Positions 36,468-48,930 of a DNA stretch of 64,000 nt are shown one piece after another; the first letter of the stretch is position 1; each line of letters opens with the position of its first letter. The notes beneath the pieces were generated by a model. That model had not been told where the DNA came from and ran no database searches. It saw only the letters and a list, made by a program, of their open reading frames with translations. The stretch comes from Amyelois transitella (Eukaryota; Arthropoda; Insecta; Lepidoptera; Pyralidae). The stretch lies in NCBI RefSeq assembly GCF_032362555.1, contig NC_083527.1, forward strand, positions 868,001 through 932,000, in the 5' to 3' direction. Both the position numbers and the translations under genes were made by a program.

Positions 36468-37027
36468 GTATGTTTCCACTTAAATAACTAAAAATTGTTT
36501 ATTTTTGTAATATGCAGTGTTGTTTAGTTATTTTTTAAGGCCAGAAAGAAATTGTAATTTAACTAACAAGTGGCCATTTGTGTTATAGTAACTACAGTGC
36601 GATTTAAACATGTTTTGGAATAAATTTTGATTGGTCACTTACTTACCTAGTTATATTTTGTTTATTTTGTTTCCTATTGCTTTTAAATACATATTTTTAT
36701 TTTTGTCAGTGGTATTTTACTTCATTATGATTGTATTAAGTGGATTTTGCCGGAGGCGTTACTTCCGTAAGATTTTTAGAATTACTTAATGTAAATGTTA
36801 ACCGTGGCATAAGAATAGAGAACAAATAATATACCTATATGTTTGTTACCTTTTCACGCAAAAACTATCGAACAAAGTTTGTTTAATTTTTATAAGTAAG
36901 AAAGCATTTGTATCACCTACAAACATTACTACATTCACCGGTTCAGTCAAAAGCTTCTGACAAGTCCGCAACATATAAAAGACGTTTCCACATTTCAGTT
37001 GCACCAAATAATGCCAACATAACTAGG

Positions 37028-40000
37028 ATGGCAGAAAAACAAGGAGTTCGTTTTGAAGAAGCTGAGAAGAGGAAGACTTTGATACTAGGTGCCTTGGCAT
37101 GTATATTTGGAGTGCTGATATGGTTGACCAGGAGTTCAGCCTTCGCAGTAGGTAGTCTAGCCCTGGTAGCGACGTACCTGATGACAGGGGATAGATACCA
37201 GTGGATTTTTATCTGGTTGAAGACTTACAAAAGGGATTGGCTGTAAGTACCTAGTCATAATTCATGCTAATCAGACTTCAATACAAATTTTGTAAATGTG
37301 AGATTTGTAAATGTTAGTTACTCTTCATAAAACATGTGTTTTTCATTTACATTAATGTGAGGTAACCGTATTGGGGTTTGGTTCAAATATATTGGAAAAG
37401 GTCACAATGAAAAAAAAAATACTATCACAAATGGAAGATTTTTAAAATTTTAATTAGGTAATTTTTTTGATTTATACAGCCAAGCGTTGAATTTCTCGAT
37501 AGAAAACTTCAAGATGTGCAAAAAACGATAATAACTTTTGGACGCCTACCTTTGCCTGTATCCGAAATAAGATAAAAAACATCCAGACATGTAACATCGA
37601 GTATTTTCTTGTAAGATAGACTTTGAATTATTACAATCTTTGATGTCAGTGGACGTTACGCGATTTGGTAGAACCTAAACAATTTTACTCTATTCTTATT
37701 AATTTAAAGAGGGATATGTTAACATTAACATATATCACGCCTCTTTTCCGGATGGTAAGGCAGAGACCAAATTCTTTTTTACGACGACTTTGACTTCGTT
37801 TAATTTTTTTATGAATTTTGAGTGTAGTAATGATGTTTAATGTTTGAAATGCCTTGTCAAGGTTTATAAATATGTACATGCCGCCATGGTTCTCTTATCA
37901 CTATATCCTGAGTATCAATATAGGTACATAAGCAACCTTACAGCTACATTTCGAACAAAATGCTTATTTACAAACCGGACTTCGTACCTCCTTCGGACAC
38001 AATGGAGTATGATATGCTCCTGTTGTGACACCCGCTGACCTTTCGGTTATGATAAACTCATTTGCGTTTATGTGATCCTAGTCATCATCCTCCAGTCGTT
38101 AGTCTCAGGTGCGTGTTCATTTCTGGAGAGCCCAGGGTTCGCGTGTGACCACGATCCAGCCCCTATAGCATGGCACGCGCGACGCCGGCCGTCTTTATCG
38201 CGCGAAAAACTATCCCTGTTTCGCTTTTTATTATGCCGTGACACGGAACAGCGATAGTTTTTTTGCGCGATAAAAACGGCGTCGCGCTTTCTTTGATTGG
38301 ATAATTATAGTTTTTACACAAAACGACTCCCTTTCCACCACTGAAATCTACATGGGAAGTTAACCTATGCCCGAATGTGCAGGTTTTCTCAAGAGGTTTT
38401 CCTTCACTGTAGGAGCATCACAAGAGTGTACTAGGGAGACTAGTGTGAACTACGCCTTGTACTGACTCTTTTTTCTGGAATAATATTATTAATACTTATA
38501 TATTTACTTTAATGCAGAGACAAAAATAGGCAAGTTGTAAATTAAAACTTTTTCCGTATATAGGTATCTGTAATTTGAGCTTTGACTAAAAATACTTTTG
38601 TAATTTTTTTAAATATTAAGATGGAAAATTAAAAATAACAATGAGAAATAGCGACAGGTTGGTAATTAACATTTAGTTAAAATAATAAACTTCATACAAA
38701 AAACCCTATTGCATTGTATGTCAATTAGTCGTATTTAAATTTGATTGACAGTTTATGAAAATTTATTCCTATTCATATTATAACTGCGAAAGTTTGTGAG
38801 TATGTATGGATGTTTGTTACTCTTTCTTAAAAACTTCTGAACCGATTACGATGAAATTTGGTATGTAGGTAGCTGAAGACCCAGGTTTTTAGGTTTTCAT
38901 TTGGAACCCCCTAAAGGTATATATGATAAGAATCACCCTTTTTCAAAGTTAAAGTTTATTGTTAAGACAAAAATGCTATCTTCGATTCTTTTTATTTGGA
39001 AACCCGCCGAATTTGCCGTGTGGTTCCCGACACACGTCAATAAGACAACTCCATATCTTTCCCATTGGATTTTTATTTCGGTTCATATATGTGCTGGTAT
39101 GGTTATGATTAAACCATTTTGTACCTATCCCTGCAAACTTACATAACGAAATAAAGTGGTCAGTAAATAAAATCACCAGGACAGCAGAGGCCAAGGTCCA
39201 GTGTCCGTCAATTGTTACACCTTGTATGCAAGTACCTATATTGAGTTAGCGTGGACATCCGGCGCGAATTGAAGTCGCCTGTTCGGTTATGTCAACCTAG
39301 TACTCATACTGTCCAGATACAAGAATCTAGTTTGGGTTATTTAGTTAGTTGTTTTTTTTTGCCTTCTTCATCCATCGTCACGCACGGATATCAGATTTCT
39401 ATGTAAACCCTATGATTCCTTGCGGGATAGACAGTTTAGCTGTAGGTATGGCTTAACGATGGAATTAAGATTGAAATAAGTGTTAGGTTGCTACAAGAAA
39501 AATCCCAAGTTTATTATTATTATTATCTATCCCTACTTCGCTTTTTATTACATGCATTTCATGTGCCGTGTGGTTTTCGGCACAATAGAAAAGAACCATT
39601 CATACCACCATAGTTCTAGGCAAACGCAACAGCTCATAGCGGGCATGGCTAAACAAACTTGAACCATATCATGCGAACCTTTTGCAACTATTTACTTCTT
39701 TGGAAATAGATTTCTAGAAAAGACATAAAATACCTACTGACCTGCATGTTATAACAGTATTAGATAAAGATTTTTTTTCTTTCTTTTATTTTTTCTATCA
39801 GTAGGAGGGAGTAATGGACTTAACTGTAAAATTTCTAGTAATATTCCCCTAGTGTTGAACACCGGAAGACTCTAATAACACCAGGGTAACAGCAAAAAGT
39901 AAGAGGTATACGGCGATGGAGCCGCTTCCATTCCAATGATTGAATGATTGCCGTGCCCGTATAGTATCGTACGACCCATAGATATAAAGTGTGATAGAAG

Positions 40001-43000
40001 GTCAAATGGTCGCCTCTAATGTCACTCGAAAGATAACGTTTTAGTTTTTGTGTTACTAGGAAATTTACAGGCGGTTCTAGTTATTTATATGTGTAACAAA
40101 TCACGTCTATATTCCTTACGGCGTGGATAAAATCAACAGTCATAATACTTAAAGGCCACGTTAAGCTGGATTAGCCTTATGAAAGAACTTGGATTCAGAT
40201 AAGTACAGTGTCAAGATGCCGACTACCGAAGAATCCAAAGTAATTAAGCCTTTCCATTAATTAACAACCCTTTGTAAAACGAGCAGGCAATATCCTTAGT
40301 TAGATATGATTTTATACTTACGCGTTGTACGTGTATTATACTATTTATAAATAATACGGGAACGTATTTTAGGTACTTTTACATACATACATACATATAA
40401 TCACGTCTATATCCCTTGCGGGGTAGATAGAGCCAACACCTTTACTACCGTCCACAATACACAATAACAGAGTCAGTGTTTTTGACCGCGGCCGTATTAC
40501 GGTGAATATTAACTGACTTTGCAGAAAAAAGTGGCGTTTTTGTAGTCACTGGATTACACCTCATTCTGCAAAGTTGGTTTGATATCACCGTAATATTATT
40601 GTACCACTCAGTTTTTAGATAAAGATACTGATTGCAGCTAGATCTAATGACATGTGTTTATTTCGCGACTTTCACTCACCGCGAATTTAAGCCGGCATAA
40701 AAGACGTAAGGCGAGAATATGGGATACAGAGAAGTTTAGAAATATCTTTCAGACTAGGCTATATGAACGGATAAATAAAATAAAAAATTTAAAGACTAGG
40801 GTACAATAAAAAAAAACCCTTTACTGAGTTGCTTCAGTTTCTCTACCAATGAAAATATTTCAAAAATTCTTAATTAAACACTACTAAATGTGAAAGTGTG
40901 ACTTTCTTCATGTTTCTTTCAATTTTTTCAGCGGATTTCGCGTTCTTCTGAAGACAATCCTCAGGGTGTGGGTGTGGGAACGGAGAGGCACCACTGTAGT
41001 CACCAGATGGGCAGAAGTGGCGAGGAGGTGTCCGAACAAGAAAGCCTTTGTCATGGGCGACAGGTCCCTGACTTTTCAAGAGGTATGTTCACACCGTGGA
41101 TGCACGTGGTGGGACAGACTAACAAGTGAAAAAACTTTACATATGACTAGTTTAGACGATATAAGGGAACAGATGAACAGCCATACCAACATATATATAT
41201 TCAGTTCAAAATTATAACCTTCCTTTTTTGCTTCGCCGTAGTCAGGTACGTCCTATTCCACGCGGACGAAGTCGCGGGCACAGCTATATGTTATAATTTG
41301 TAAAAATCTGAACACACATTGCATGTTGAAAATAAAAAAGGTCCAAATTGTCTTTTATAAAGTAATGGCAATGCACTTTTGTAATCAGACATTCTTGATA
41401 AGAATATAATAACAGCACTGTTAAAGATAGTATTGTTTACTATAATGAAGATACTATTGAGAATGTTATCAGTTCATACGTATATTCATACATAAAATCA
41501 CGCCTTTTCCCGGAGGGGTAGGCAGAGACCACATATTTCTATTTGCCACGACCACTGCATGCTTCTTTCGCTTCATCCACATTTATTCTCTTCATGCAAG
41601 CTCGGCAGTTACGGGTACTCTTGACCTGACCTTTTGTCAGGACCTCCTCAGTATTACTAGCTTTTGCTCGAAATACGGTCTCCTGATTATAAACTATCTA
41701 GATACATGTAAATATAACCGTAAAAAAATAAGTTTATTTCTTTTATACTATGACACACACTATTTACAGTAATTATAATTAAGTGATTACTCAAAGAAAG
41801 TAAGACTATGTACTTATGAATACATTTTTCAGTGATTAAAAAAAACATAATTTTTGTTCCTGTTTACGGTAGGAACTTACACATACAAAATAGCTAGGGC
41901 AATTAGAAGACTAGATTGTGACAGGTTGCTAAGCTAACGGTACAATTATTGATTAGATAAAATTTAGAGTCAGCCCTATTAGGCACTACAATAAGTTCTT
42001 ATTGATGCCAAACTTATTGTAGTGAAGTGCATAAACTTGCTAGAGTTATGACGTAAAGCTAAGGCTATGAAAACGATTTTATTCACTAAAAACAAAGTTT
42101 CAAAAATCAAGAGGTCACATCGATTTACAGTGTTCCTTTCTGATAGAAATATTAAATAAAACAAAAGGGAGAAAATCTTAACCAAACATGTTTTCCTAGG
42201 GTGAAGAATTCAGCAACAGAATAGCCTGGTACTTCAGACGCCAAGGCTTCAAGAGTGGCGAGGTCATTGCCCTCTTCATGGAGACTCAACCAGAGTACGT
42301 GTTCGTGTGGCTCGGCCTTGCCAAGTTGAGGGTCACTACGGCGCTGGTGAACACCAACCTGAGAGGCGCTCAGCTGATACATTGCCTGAGAATTGCTGGA
42401 TGTAAAGCTGTTATATTTGGAGACGAGATGGTTGATGGTGAGCTCTTGTTTATTTATGTTCGCCTGGTACTTCGAACTGTACATAAGCGTATAAAACCTT
42501 AAGGAGGCACCATGAACTGACTTAGCAACAAGGTCCTAAAGCTTAGGAGACGAGATGGTCGACAGTGAGCTCTTTTTAATTCATGTTCTCCTAGTACTTC
42601 TGATGCCTGGTCCCAAGAGTGGTGAAGTTACCATGTCGAGTTGACGGGGTTCGTTTATAGAGAGAGGCTTTTACCATTTTTACCATAAAAATAAAAGGTC
42701 CACAAGACAAAACTGATATTATCGCAAACAAAGCGATCTTACTTTACAATGTAACCTCATAGAGCAAAATCAATATTGATTTACTAGGTAAATTCAATTG
42801 GACTTTACTTTCTAGCTATAAAAGAGATCCAAGAAGAAATCCGGGACATGCCTCTCTTCCAATTCAACTCCCCGGAACGTGGTGCCACATCAGTACTGCA
42901 GGATACTGCGGCTTTGGCCACGGAACTCAAGGAGGTGCCCCCGGAACCCTTCCAAGATGTAGTGCAGGCGAAACCAAGGGATACGCTGATGTATATTTAT

Positions 43001-46000
43001 ACTAGTGGCACGACCGGCTTTCCTAAAGCCGCTGTGATAACAAATATTAGGTTTGTAGAGCCATGGTTATTTGACAATCAGGAATTATGGATTTATATTT
43101 AGAAGTTAAGTGTAGTAATCTAAGTTGCTGGTTGGTTTACGGCACTTTAGAACAGAACCATCCCATCTTTCCCATGGATGTCGTAAAAGGCGACTAAGGG
43201 ACAGGCTTATAAATTACTTGGGATTCCGCTTGTAGGCAATGGTCTGGCAATCTGTCACTATTTGAATCCAATTCCATCATGAAGCTGAACATGCCCAAGT
43301 CTTTTCAAGACTGTTGGCTCTGTCTACCCTGGAAGGGATAAAGACGTGACTATGTATGTTCAAAATATTCTGATTCTATTCCATTAAGCTTATCGTAACT
43401 TCTGTATTCAGGTACTTGCTAATACCACTAGGAGTGCATAACTCAGCGCAGCTCACATCTTCCGACGTGATCTACGACCCGCTACCACTGCATCACACAG
43501 CTGGAGGGGTACTGGGCGCTGGGCAGGCGGTGATACTAGGCTGTACTGTGGTGCTGAGGAAGAAGTTCTCTGCGTCTAATTACTGGAGCGACGCGGCTAA
43601 GCATGGATGTACGGTAAGTTCATTTCATGTCATCTACAAAAACTACTAGGAGTTCATAAATCAGAGCAGCTAACGTCTAAGATCTGCTACATAACATCGT
43701 GTGTTCTGTGATCTGCTATCACTGCGTTGGAAAGGCGATGAGGTACATGAGATTATCGTGTTCTCATATCCCTATTATATGATCAGGGAAAAAGGACTAA
43801 CTACTTACTTCGTAATTCCCAGCACCGAAGGATACGACCGGTCAATTTGGTTCTAGTAGGACCTTTCTAGTGATCTAAGGCTTTCCTTATTATTACTAGG
43901 AATACATAACAATCATGATATAAGCCCGGTTAACTTAACCCGGTTTGGGTTAAGTTTTCTCCTGAATAGAGTAATGAAAATCAGGATTTACTGCATGTTC
44001 GTGTAATACCGGTGATGTGATCATGACCTCCTCCAGCGAAGACAAACAATGCCAAGGGAATGATAGTGAATACATATAAAGTCAAAGATGTCTGTTTAAA
44101 TTATATGACCTACTAAGCCTTCAAGCACTTTTAATTTAATCCTTTTCATTTCATTACCGCCGAACTTGCATGAAGTGAGTTATGAATGTGGATGAAGCGA
44201 AGGAAGTATGCAGAGATCGTGGCAAGTGGAAAGAGGTAGTCTCTGCCTACCCCTCCGGGAAACAGGCGTGATTTTATGTATGTATGTATGTACTTTTCAT
44301 TATGTGCAGGTAGCTCAATACATAGGCGAGATCTGTCGCTACCTGCTCGCAGTGCCACCTGGTCCCAACGACCGAGCTCACAAGGTTCGCGTCATGGCCG
44401 GCAACGGACTAAGGCCGCAGATTTGGGAGGAGTTCGTTAGGAGGTTCGGCATACAACGGGTGTTGGAGTTCTATGGAGCTACTGAAGGAAACAGTAATCT
44501 TGGTAAGTGTAGTAAACCATAATCGTGAAATGGCTTGCAGAAAATCTTTAGGTCCAGACAGTTCGGCAGTTTCTCTAACCATAAATTGTCGCAGAAGTCG
44601 TTGAATAGCTGGTCCCATAGAATGAGCCCAGAAAGTACATGTCATGGTTTGCAATGGACTAAGGCCGCAGATTTGCGAGGAGTTTGTTAGGCATACAACC
44701 AGTACTGGAGTTTCATAGCGCTGCTGAAGGAAACTGCAATGTAGGTAAGTAGACTTTGCCCCGAGGCGATTGACTAGGGCCGCAGAACTAAAAGAAAATT
44801 TCAAAGAGGTCGTGGTGTGGACCACAAAAATTTGAATAATTGGACATTATTTGGACATCAGGTGTTTTAGCATACCATAGATCTCCTGAATAAAACTGCA
44901 AAGGAAACTTTTATAGTATAAACTTTTAAAATACAATGTTTTAATTCTTTGATTCTAAATATTGGACCTAGAAAACAGTAGATTAAAATGTGTAATTTTT
45001 TTTCAGTTAATATGGACTCTAAAGTCGGTGCCATAGGATTCCTCAGTCGACTTGTGTCATCGATATACCCTTTAACTCTAGTCAAGTAAGTTCTTTTTTA
45101 AATTAAATGTGATAAAAGCATTTTCTGTAATATCATCTTGGATTATATTGATCTAAAATTGTTGACTATTTCAGATGTGATCAAATTACTGGCGAAATCC
45201 TAAGGGATAGTAACGGGAAGTGCATCAGCTGTGGACCTCATGAGCCAGGTAAGATTTAGAGACTTAAATATAAAACTATATATTGTTTAACTGAATTTGT
45301 ATTGATAGATTGATAGGCCAGATAGATAAATATAGGCAAAACAGCCCAATTACCCGACACTCTGAAGCCTGCTGAAGTGTTAGTAGGTAGGACAAGGAAA
45401 TATAATACAGTGTATGGAATGGACAATTTAACAAAAAAAATTACAATGACGGCTATGTACTGGTAGTCTCAACATTGGAATACCATTGTGGAGAAATCTA
45501 TACGCCACAAGTTACAAAAATAAAAAATAGAATCACGCGACGCTGTCAGTCATAAACAGCGAAAAACCTAAATCGCGCAAGCAAAGATTTCACGGATTGG
45601 AGCTATATATACAACCTCCGACACAATATCGTCGGAGCCGCGGTTCCCCAGGCATCACACCTAGCCTGGCGGAAGATCTTCCCTTTGGTGGCGGTCGAGC
45701 CGAATCATTGCTCCCGCTACACCATTAAAGATTGTCCAACGATCTACTGAAAGTTGTGGAAAGATGCTTAGTGGAGGTCGTTTCCACCCAAATTTTGGAG
45801 AAGTACAACGTTCAATGTATGATACGACTGACCAATTTTAATCAAATGTCATTAGAGACCTAGCAAAAGATAGCTGCAGATGAAGAGACTGTGAAGAACT
45901 TTTTACTTCAATTTGCAGGCGTACTCCTTGGCAAAATTGATCCTAAGAAGGCCATCCTGACATTCTCCGGGTACGCAGACAAGACCGCGTCGGAGAAGAA

Positions 46001-47827
46001 GATGGTGAGGAATGTGAAAGTGGACGGTGACTGCTATTTCAACACCGGTGATATAATGGTGATGGACCATTATGGTTACTTCTACTTTAAGGACCGCACT
46101 GGTGATACCTTCCGGTGAGTTTTATTACCTACTAGCTTTTATTCGCAGCTTCGGACGAGTGAATTTAGCGCCATCTATACAAAAGGGACGAATTTAACGC
46201 CATTTACAAAATAAAAACGACGAATTTAGCGCTACCTATAAAAGAATACAAGTTTTTCGCAAATTCCACGAGATCTTTAGTGTTTGCCGGAACGAATGTG
46301 TATAATTTTGTCTTCAACCAGACTTTTAATCATAAATACGTGATATTTCAAGAAGATTAAATAAGTAGGTAGATAACCCGTAAAGAATAAACAAACAAAT
46401 AAATAAACCTTTCACATTTGTACGGGGATTATTAGTTGGGTTGGGTCTCAAAAAGACACTAAAGGGTTTAGTGTCTTTTTGAGACTTGTCTCTATCTACC
46501 CCATAAGGGATATAAAGACTTATTACACGTAAGCGTCGCGTTGTTTACTTTGTTACAAAAAAGAAATAGGGCCACTCCATCTCTTTCCCACGGATGTCGT
46601 AGTAGGCGACTAAGTGATAGACTTCCTTTTAGGCGATGGGCTAGCAACCTGTCACAATTTGAATCTCAATTCTATCATTAAGCCTAACAGTTGAACTATG
46701 GTAAATTAGTCTTTTCAAGACTAACGTCTAACGTGCAAGGGACGTAGATGTGATTGTATGAATGTATGTATTACTAGAGGCCGCCCGCGACTTCGTCCGC
46801 ATGGAAACCCTTTCAATCGCGGGAACTCCGGGATAAAAATAGCAAAAAAAATAGTCTATATTTTATTCTGGGTAGCTACCTATTTACATACGAATTCATC
46901 ATTCATCGTAATCAGTTCAGTAGTTTTTGCGTGAAAGAGAAACAAACATCCATACTGACATCCCGACATACTCACACACTTTCGCATTTATAATATTAGT
47001 TGGATTTATATGTTTTCAGTTGGCGAGGCGAGAATGTGTCAACAGCAGAAGTGGAAGGCGTCATCAGCTCCTTGGTTGGACTCAAAGATGCTGTAGTCTA
47101 TGGCGTATCAGTAAGTACACTCTTCGGTTCTAAACTAAAATGCCGGAAACCACACGGCATATTTTTTTATTGTAATAATAAGTTTTAAGGTAATGAATAA
47201 TTTTTAATCACCATAGAATTTATACTAATATTATAAAGCTGAAGAGTTTGTTTGTTTGTTTGAACGAGAAAATCTCAGGAACTGCTGGTTCGAATTGAAA
47301 AATTATTTTTGTGTTGAATAGACCATTTATCGAGGAAGGCTTTAGGCTATATAACATCACACTGCTACTATTAGGAGCGAAAAAATAATGGAGAATGTGA
47401 AAATAATCGGGGAAAATGATTCATCCATGAGGGCTTCAATCATGCCCAAAATAACTATTCCACGCGGACGAAGTCGCGGGCACAGCTAGTCTTTAAATAA
47501 ATTTCTGTTTTGCAGATACCACACGTAGAAGGAAAGGCTGGTATGGCGGCGATCTCAGATCCCGAAAGGAAATTGGACCTTACTCTGTTGTGTAAAGGTC
47601 TAAAATCGTCCCTGCCAGCATACGCCAGGCCCCTCTTCATCAGAGTTCTGCCAGAACCACCATTAACTGCCACTTTCAAGTTGAAAAAGAAGGAGTTGAT
47701 CGAACAAGGTTACAATCCAAATCTCCATAACGATCCAATGTACTTTATGGACCAAAAGACAGGAGAGTTCGTGCCTTTAACGCAGAAATTGTACGACGAT
47801 TTGATCCAGGGAGTAATTAGGCTGTGA
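37028..47827 (+). CDS. Fatp: Long-chain fatty acid transport protein / acyl-CoA synthetase (FATP)
   Basis: Eleven coding exons: 37028-37242, 40932-41082, 42200-42437, 42816-43050, 43412-43613, 44310-44502, 45007-45085, 45175-45248, 45919-46114, 47020-47110, 47516-47827. Total 1986 nt, 661 aa, all phases agreeing. FATPs activate long-chain fatty acids to acyl-CoA with ATP and so drive their uptake at membranes. Marks: two N-terminal hydrophobic segments (about 18-52), the AMP-binding loop [12 protein letters not shown] (261-272), YGATEGN (402-408), and the FATP signature [19 protein letters not shown] (522-540). Length fits the family. Intron 1 (3.7 kb) holds a MITE, Helitron and SINE pieces and a foldback; later introns hold decayed exon copies, a LINE tail 17 nt before exon 6, an LTR piece and Helitrons. 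Exon 1 has a second intact copy at 22093. Confidence 0.93.
40488..40600. repeat. Imperfect foldback element in Fatp intron 1
   Basis: GTATTACGGTGAATATTAAC and TGACTTTGCAGAA on the left are mirrored imperfectly by TTCTGCAAAGTTGGTTTGAT and ATCACCGTAATATTATT on the right. This suggests an old MITE with long inverted arms. No other copy noticed. Confidence 0.4.
42440..42652 (+). pseudogene. Decayed partial copies of Fatp exon 3
   Basis: After the real donor (GATGGTTGATG|GTGAGC, 42437) the intron repeats GCCTGGTACTTCGAACTG (as in exon 3), then AGGAGACGAGATGGTCGACA with GTGAGCTCTTTTTAATTCAT (as at the exon end and donor), then CCTAGTACTTCTGATGCCTG and AAGAGTGGTGAAGTTACCAT (as in exon 3 again). Two tandem echoes with internal deletions best explain this. 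They cannot code. Confidence 0.6.
43129..43363 (+). repeat. SINE, TGCCGTGTGG family, in Fatp intron 4
   Basis: Plus-strand copy with a degraded head and the tail CTACCCTGGAAGGGATAAAG then TATGTATG. Confidence 0.6.
43640..43925 (+). pseudogene. Decayed partial copies of Fatp exon 5
   Basis: ACTACTAGGAGTTCATAAAT with CAGAGCAGCTAACGTCTAAG and GATCTGCTATCACTGCGTTG resemble the exon 5 start (CCACTAGGAGTGCATAACTC and following). A weaker second echo, TTACTAGGAATACATAACAA, lies near 43898. Stops and indels interrupt any reading frame. Confidence 0.5.
44152..44292 (+). mobile_element. 5'-truncated LINE tail in Fatp intron 5
   Basis: CCGCCGAACTTGCATGAAG to GGGAAACAGGCGTGATTTTA then TATG repeats, with CTTTTCATT on both sides as a likely target duplication. 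Its right end lies 17 nt before the exon 6 acceptor. Confidence 0.7.
44605..44795 (+). pseudogene. Decayed partial copies of Fatp exon 6
   Basis: GCTGGTCCCATAGAATGAGC, TGGACTAAGGCCGCAGATTT and GCTGCTGAAGGAAACTGCAA, ending at GTAG|GTAAGTAG, track exon 6 including a copy of its donor. An 8-nt loss after TTTGTTAGG shifts the frame. A second echo, GACTAGGGCCGCAGAACTAA, lies at about 44773. This is the best preserved of the three echo sets. Confidence 0.7.
45540..45722 (+). mobile_element. Partial LTR related to the TRIM-like element
   Basis: GATTTCACGGATTGGAGC, the TATATATACAACCTCCGACA promoter-like part and the end GAATCATTGCTCCCGCTACA match the minus-strand LTR of 6900-7881. The beginning is diverged. 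No second LTR was found nearby, so it is a solo or broken LTR in Fatp intron 8. Confidence 0.65.
46445..46485. repeat. Perfect hairpin, 19-bp arms
   Basis: GTCTCAAAAAGACACTAAA, spacer GGG, then its exact inverse. It lies in Fatp intron 9 at the end of a decayed repeat. Confidence 0.85.
46556..46999 (+). repeat. SINE followed by Helitron in Fatp intron 9
   Basis: A SINE of the TGCCGTGTGG family without its head spans about 46556-46771. A minus-strand Helitron related to 6549-6745 follows at about 46774-46999, starting CTAGAGGCCGCCCGCGACTT. Confidence 0.6.
47219..47488 (+). mobile_element. Lep1-like Helitron in Fatp intron 10
   Basis: From TTTATACTAATATTATAAAG to GTCGCGGGCACAGCTAG, followed by T. 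The right end lies about 27 nt before the acceptor of the last Fatp exon. Confidence 0.7.
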
Positions 47828-47893
47828 TATTTATTTATTGATTATGTTAAAAATATATATTTTCTTGCCATAAAGTGATGTTGAATCTAGAAT

Positions 47894-48183
47894 GCCGTGT
47901 GGTTCCCGGCTCCATTAGATAAAAGAATAGGACCACTCCATCTCTTTCTCATGGATGTCGTAAAAGGCGACTAAGGGATAGGCTTATACCTACACTTGGC
48001 GACTAAGGGATAGGCTTATACACTTGGGATTCTTCTTTTAGGCGACAGGCTAGCAACCTGTCGCTATATGCATCTCAATTCTATCATAAAGCCAAACAGC
48101 TGAACGTGGCCTATCAGTCTTTTAAAGACTGTTGGCTCTGTCTACCCCGCAAGGGATATAGACGTGATTTTATGTATGTGTAT
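47894..48183 (+). repeat. SINE, TGCCGTGTGG family, with an internal duplication
   Basis: Begins TGCCGTGTGGTTCCCGGCTC only 67 nt past the Fatp stop, so it probably lies in or at the end of the 3' UTR. The segment GCGACTAAGGGATAGGCTTA occurs twice, about 34 bp apart. Confidence 0.75.
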
Positions 48184-48805
48184 GTAATCTTCAGTGAGCA
48201 GATGGTAAAAATACGCAGGTGTCCAATAGACCTAGGAACCTAATCACAAACGTTGACCAGATAAGAGTATGATTATCTTCACTTCAATTCTAACTTTTCA
48301 GTTAACAAACTCTCTTTGGTTGAAAATGAAATGAACATTTCCAATAAGACGAACATTGACCAGGCATGTGTCTCTCTCACTCGATCTTTATAGTAAACCG
48401 CAGTGTAAGAGAGAGACGAAAAGATCTTATGATGTCTCTGATATCTTCGCGAATATTATACTCGTATTCGTGAATAAAGCGATATTTCAAGTTTTCCATT
48501 TTGTAAACTGAGTGACACGAACAGAAAAGTTAAAAAGAAACAAGTGAATGACGCTTAACGAAACACAAATACACGTGTACCTACCTAAATAGCTGTATAA
48601 ATTTGAATTTGGAATTCCTAATCAAAGAGGAGAAATTTATGATTAAAGTGGCCAGTTCAAGAAAAAGCCAATTTCTCATGTGAGGATCTAATATTATATG
48701 CTAGTATCCACACACTAAAAAGTTATTCTTTTGTTGCTCAATTAAAAAGAGACAATATTAGGTGTAGGTCATTATTATTTTAGGTAAATAGAATATCCCA
48801 CCGTA

Positions 48806-48930
48806 GCATAGCACGCGCGACACTGTTTTTATAGCGCGAAAATTTATCGCTATCCCGTTTGAAGTCCTAATAAAAATCGTTACAGCTTTACGCGCGATTG
48901 AAATGGCGTCGCGCATACTACGCTTCGAAG
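48806..48930. mobile_element. Hairpin MITE, GCACGCGCGAC family
   Basis: TAGCATAGCACGCGCGACAC on the left and ATGGCGTCGCGCATACTACG on the right, with an inverted TTTTATAGCGCGAAAATTTA core. Confidence 0.6.

Larger units (their letters stand above)
24451..38562. repeat. Segmental duplication, unit B
   Basis: Colinear partner of unit A (4889-23808). It holds sugar porter B and Fatp exon 1B. Unit B-only changes include a SINE with TSD (25402-25647), a 123-bp array expanded to 11 units, a 46-bp palindrome (29940-29985) and a hairpin at 30354-30389. It lacks unit A's LINE, LTR element and tRNA-SINE insertions. Confidence 0.9.
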
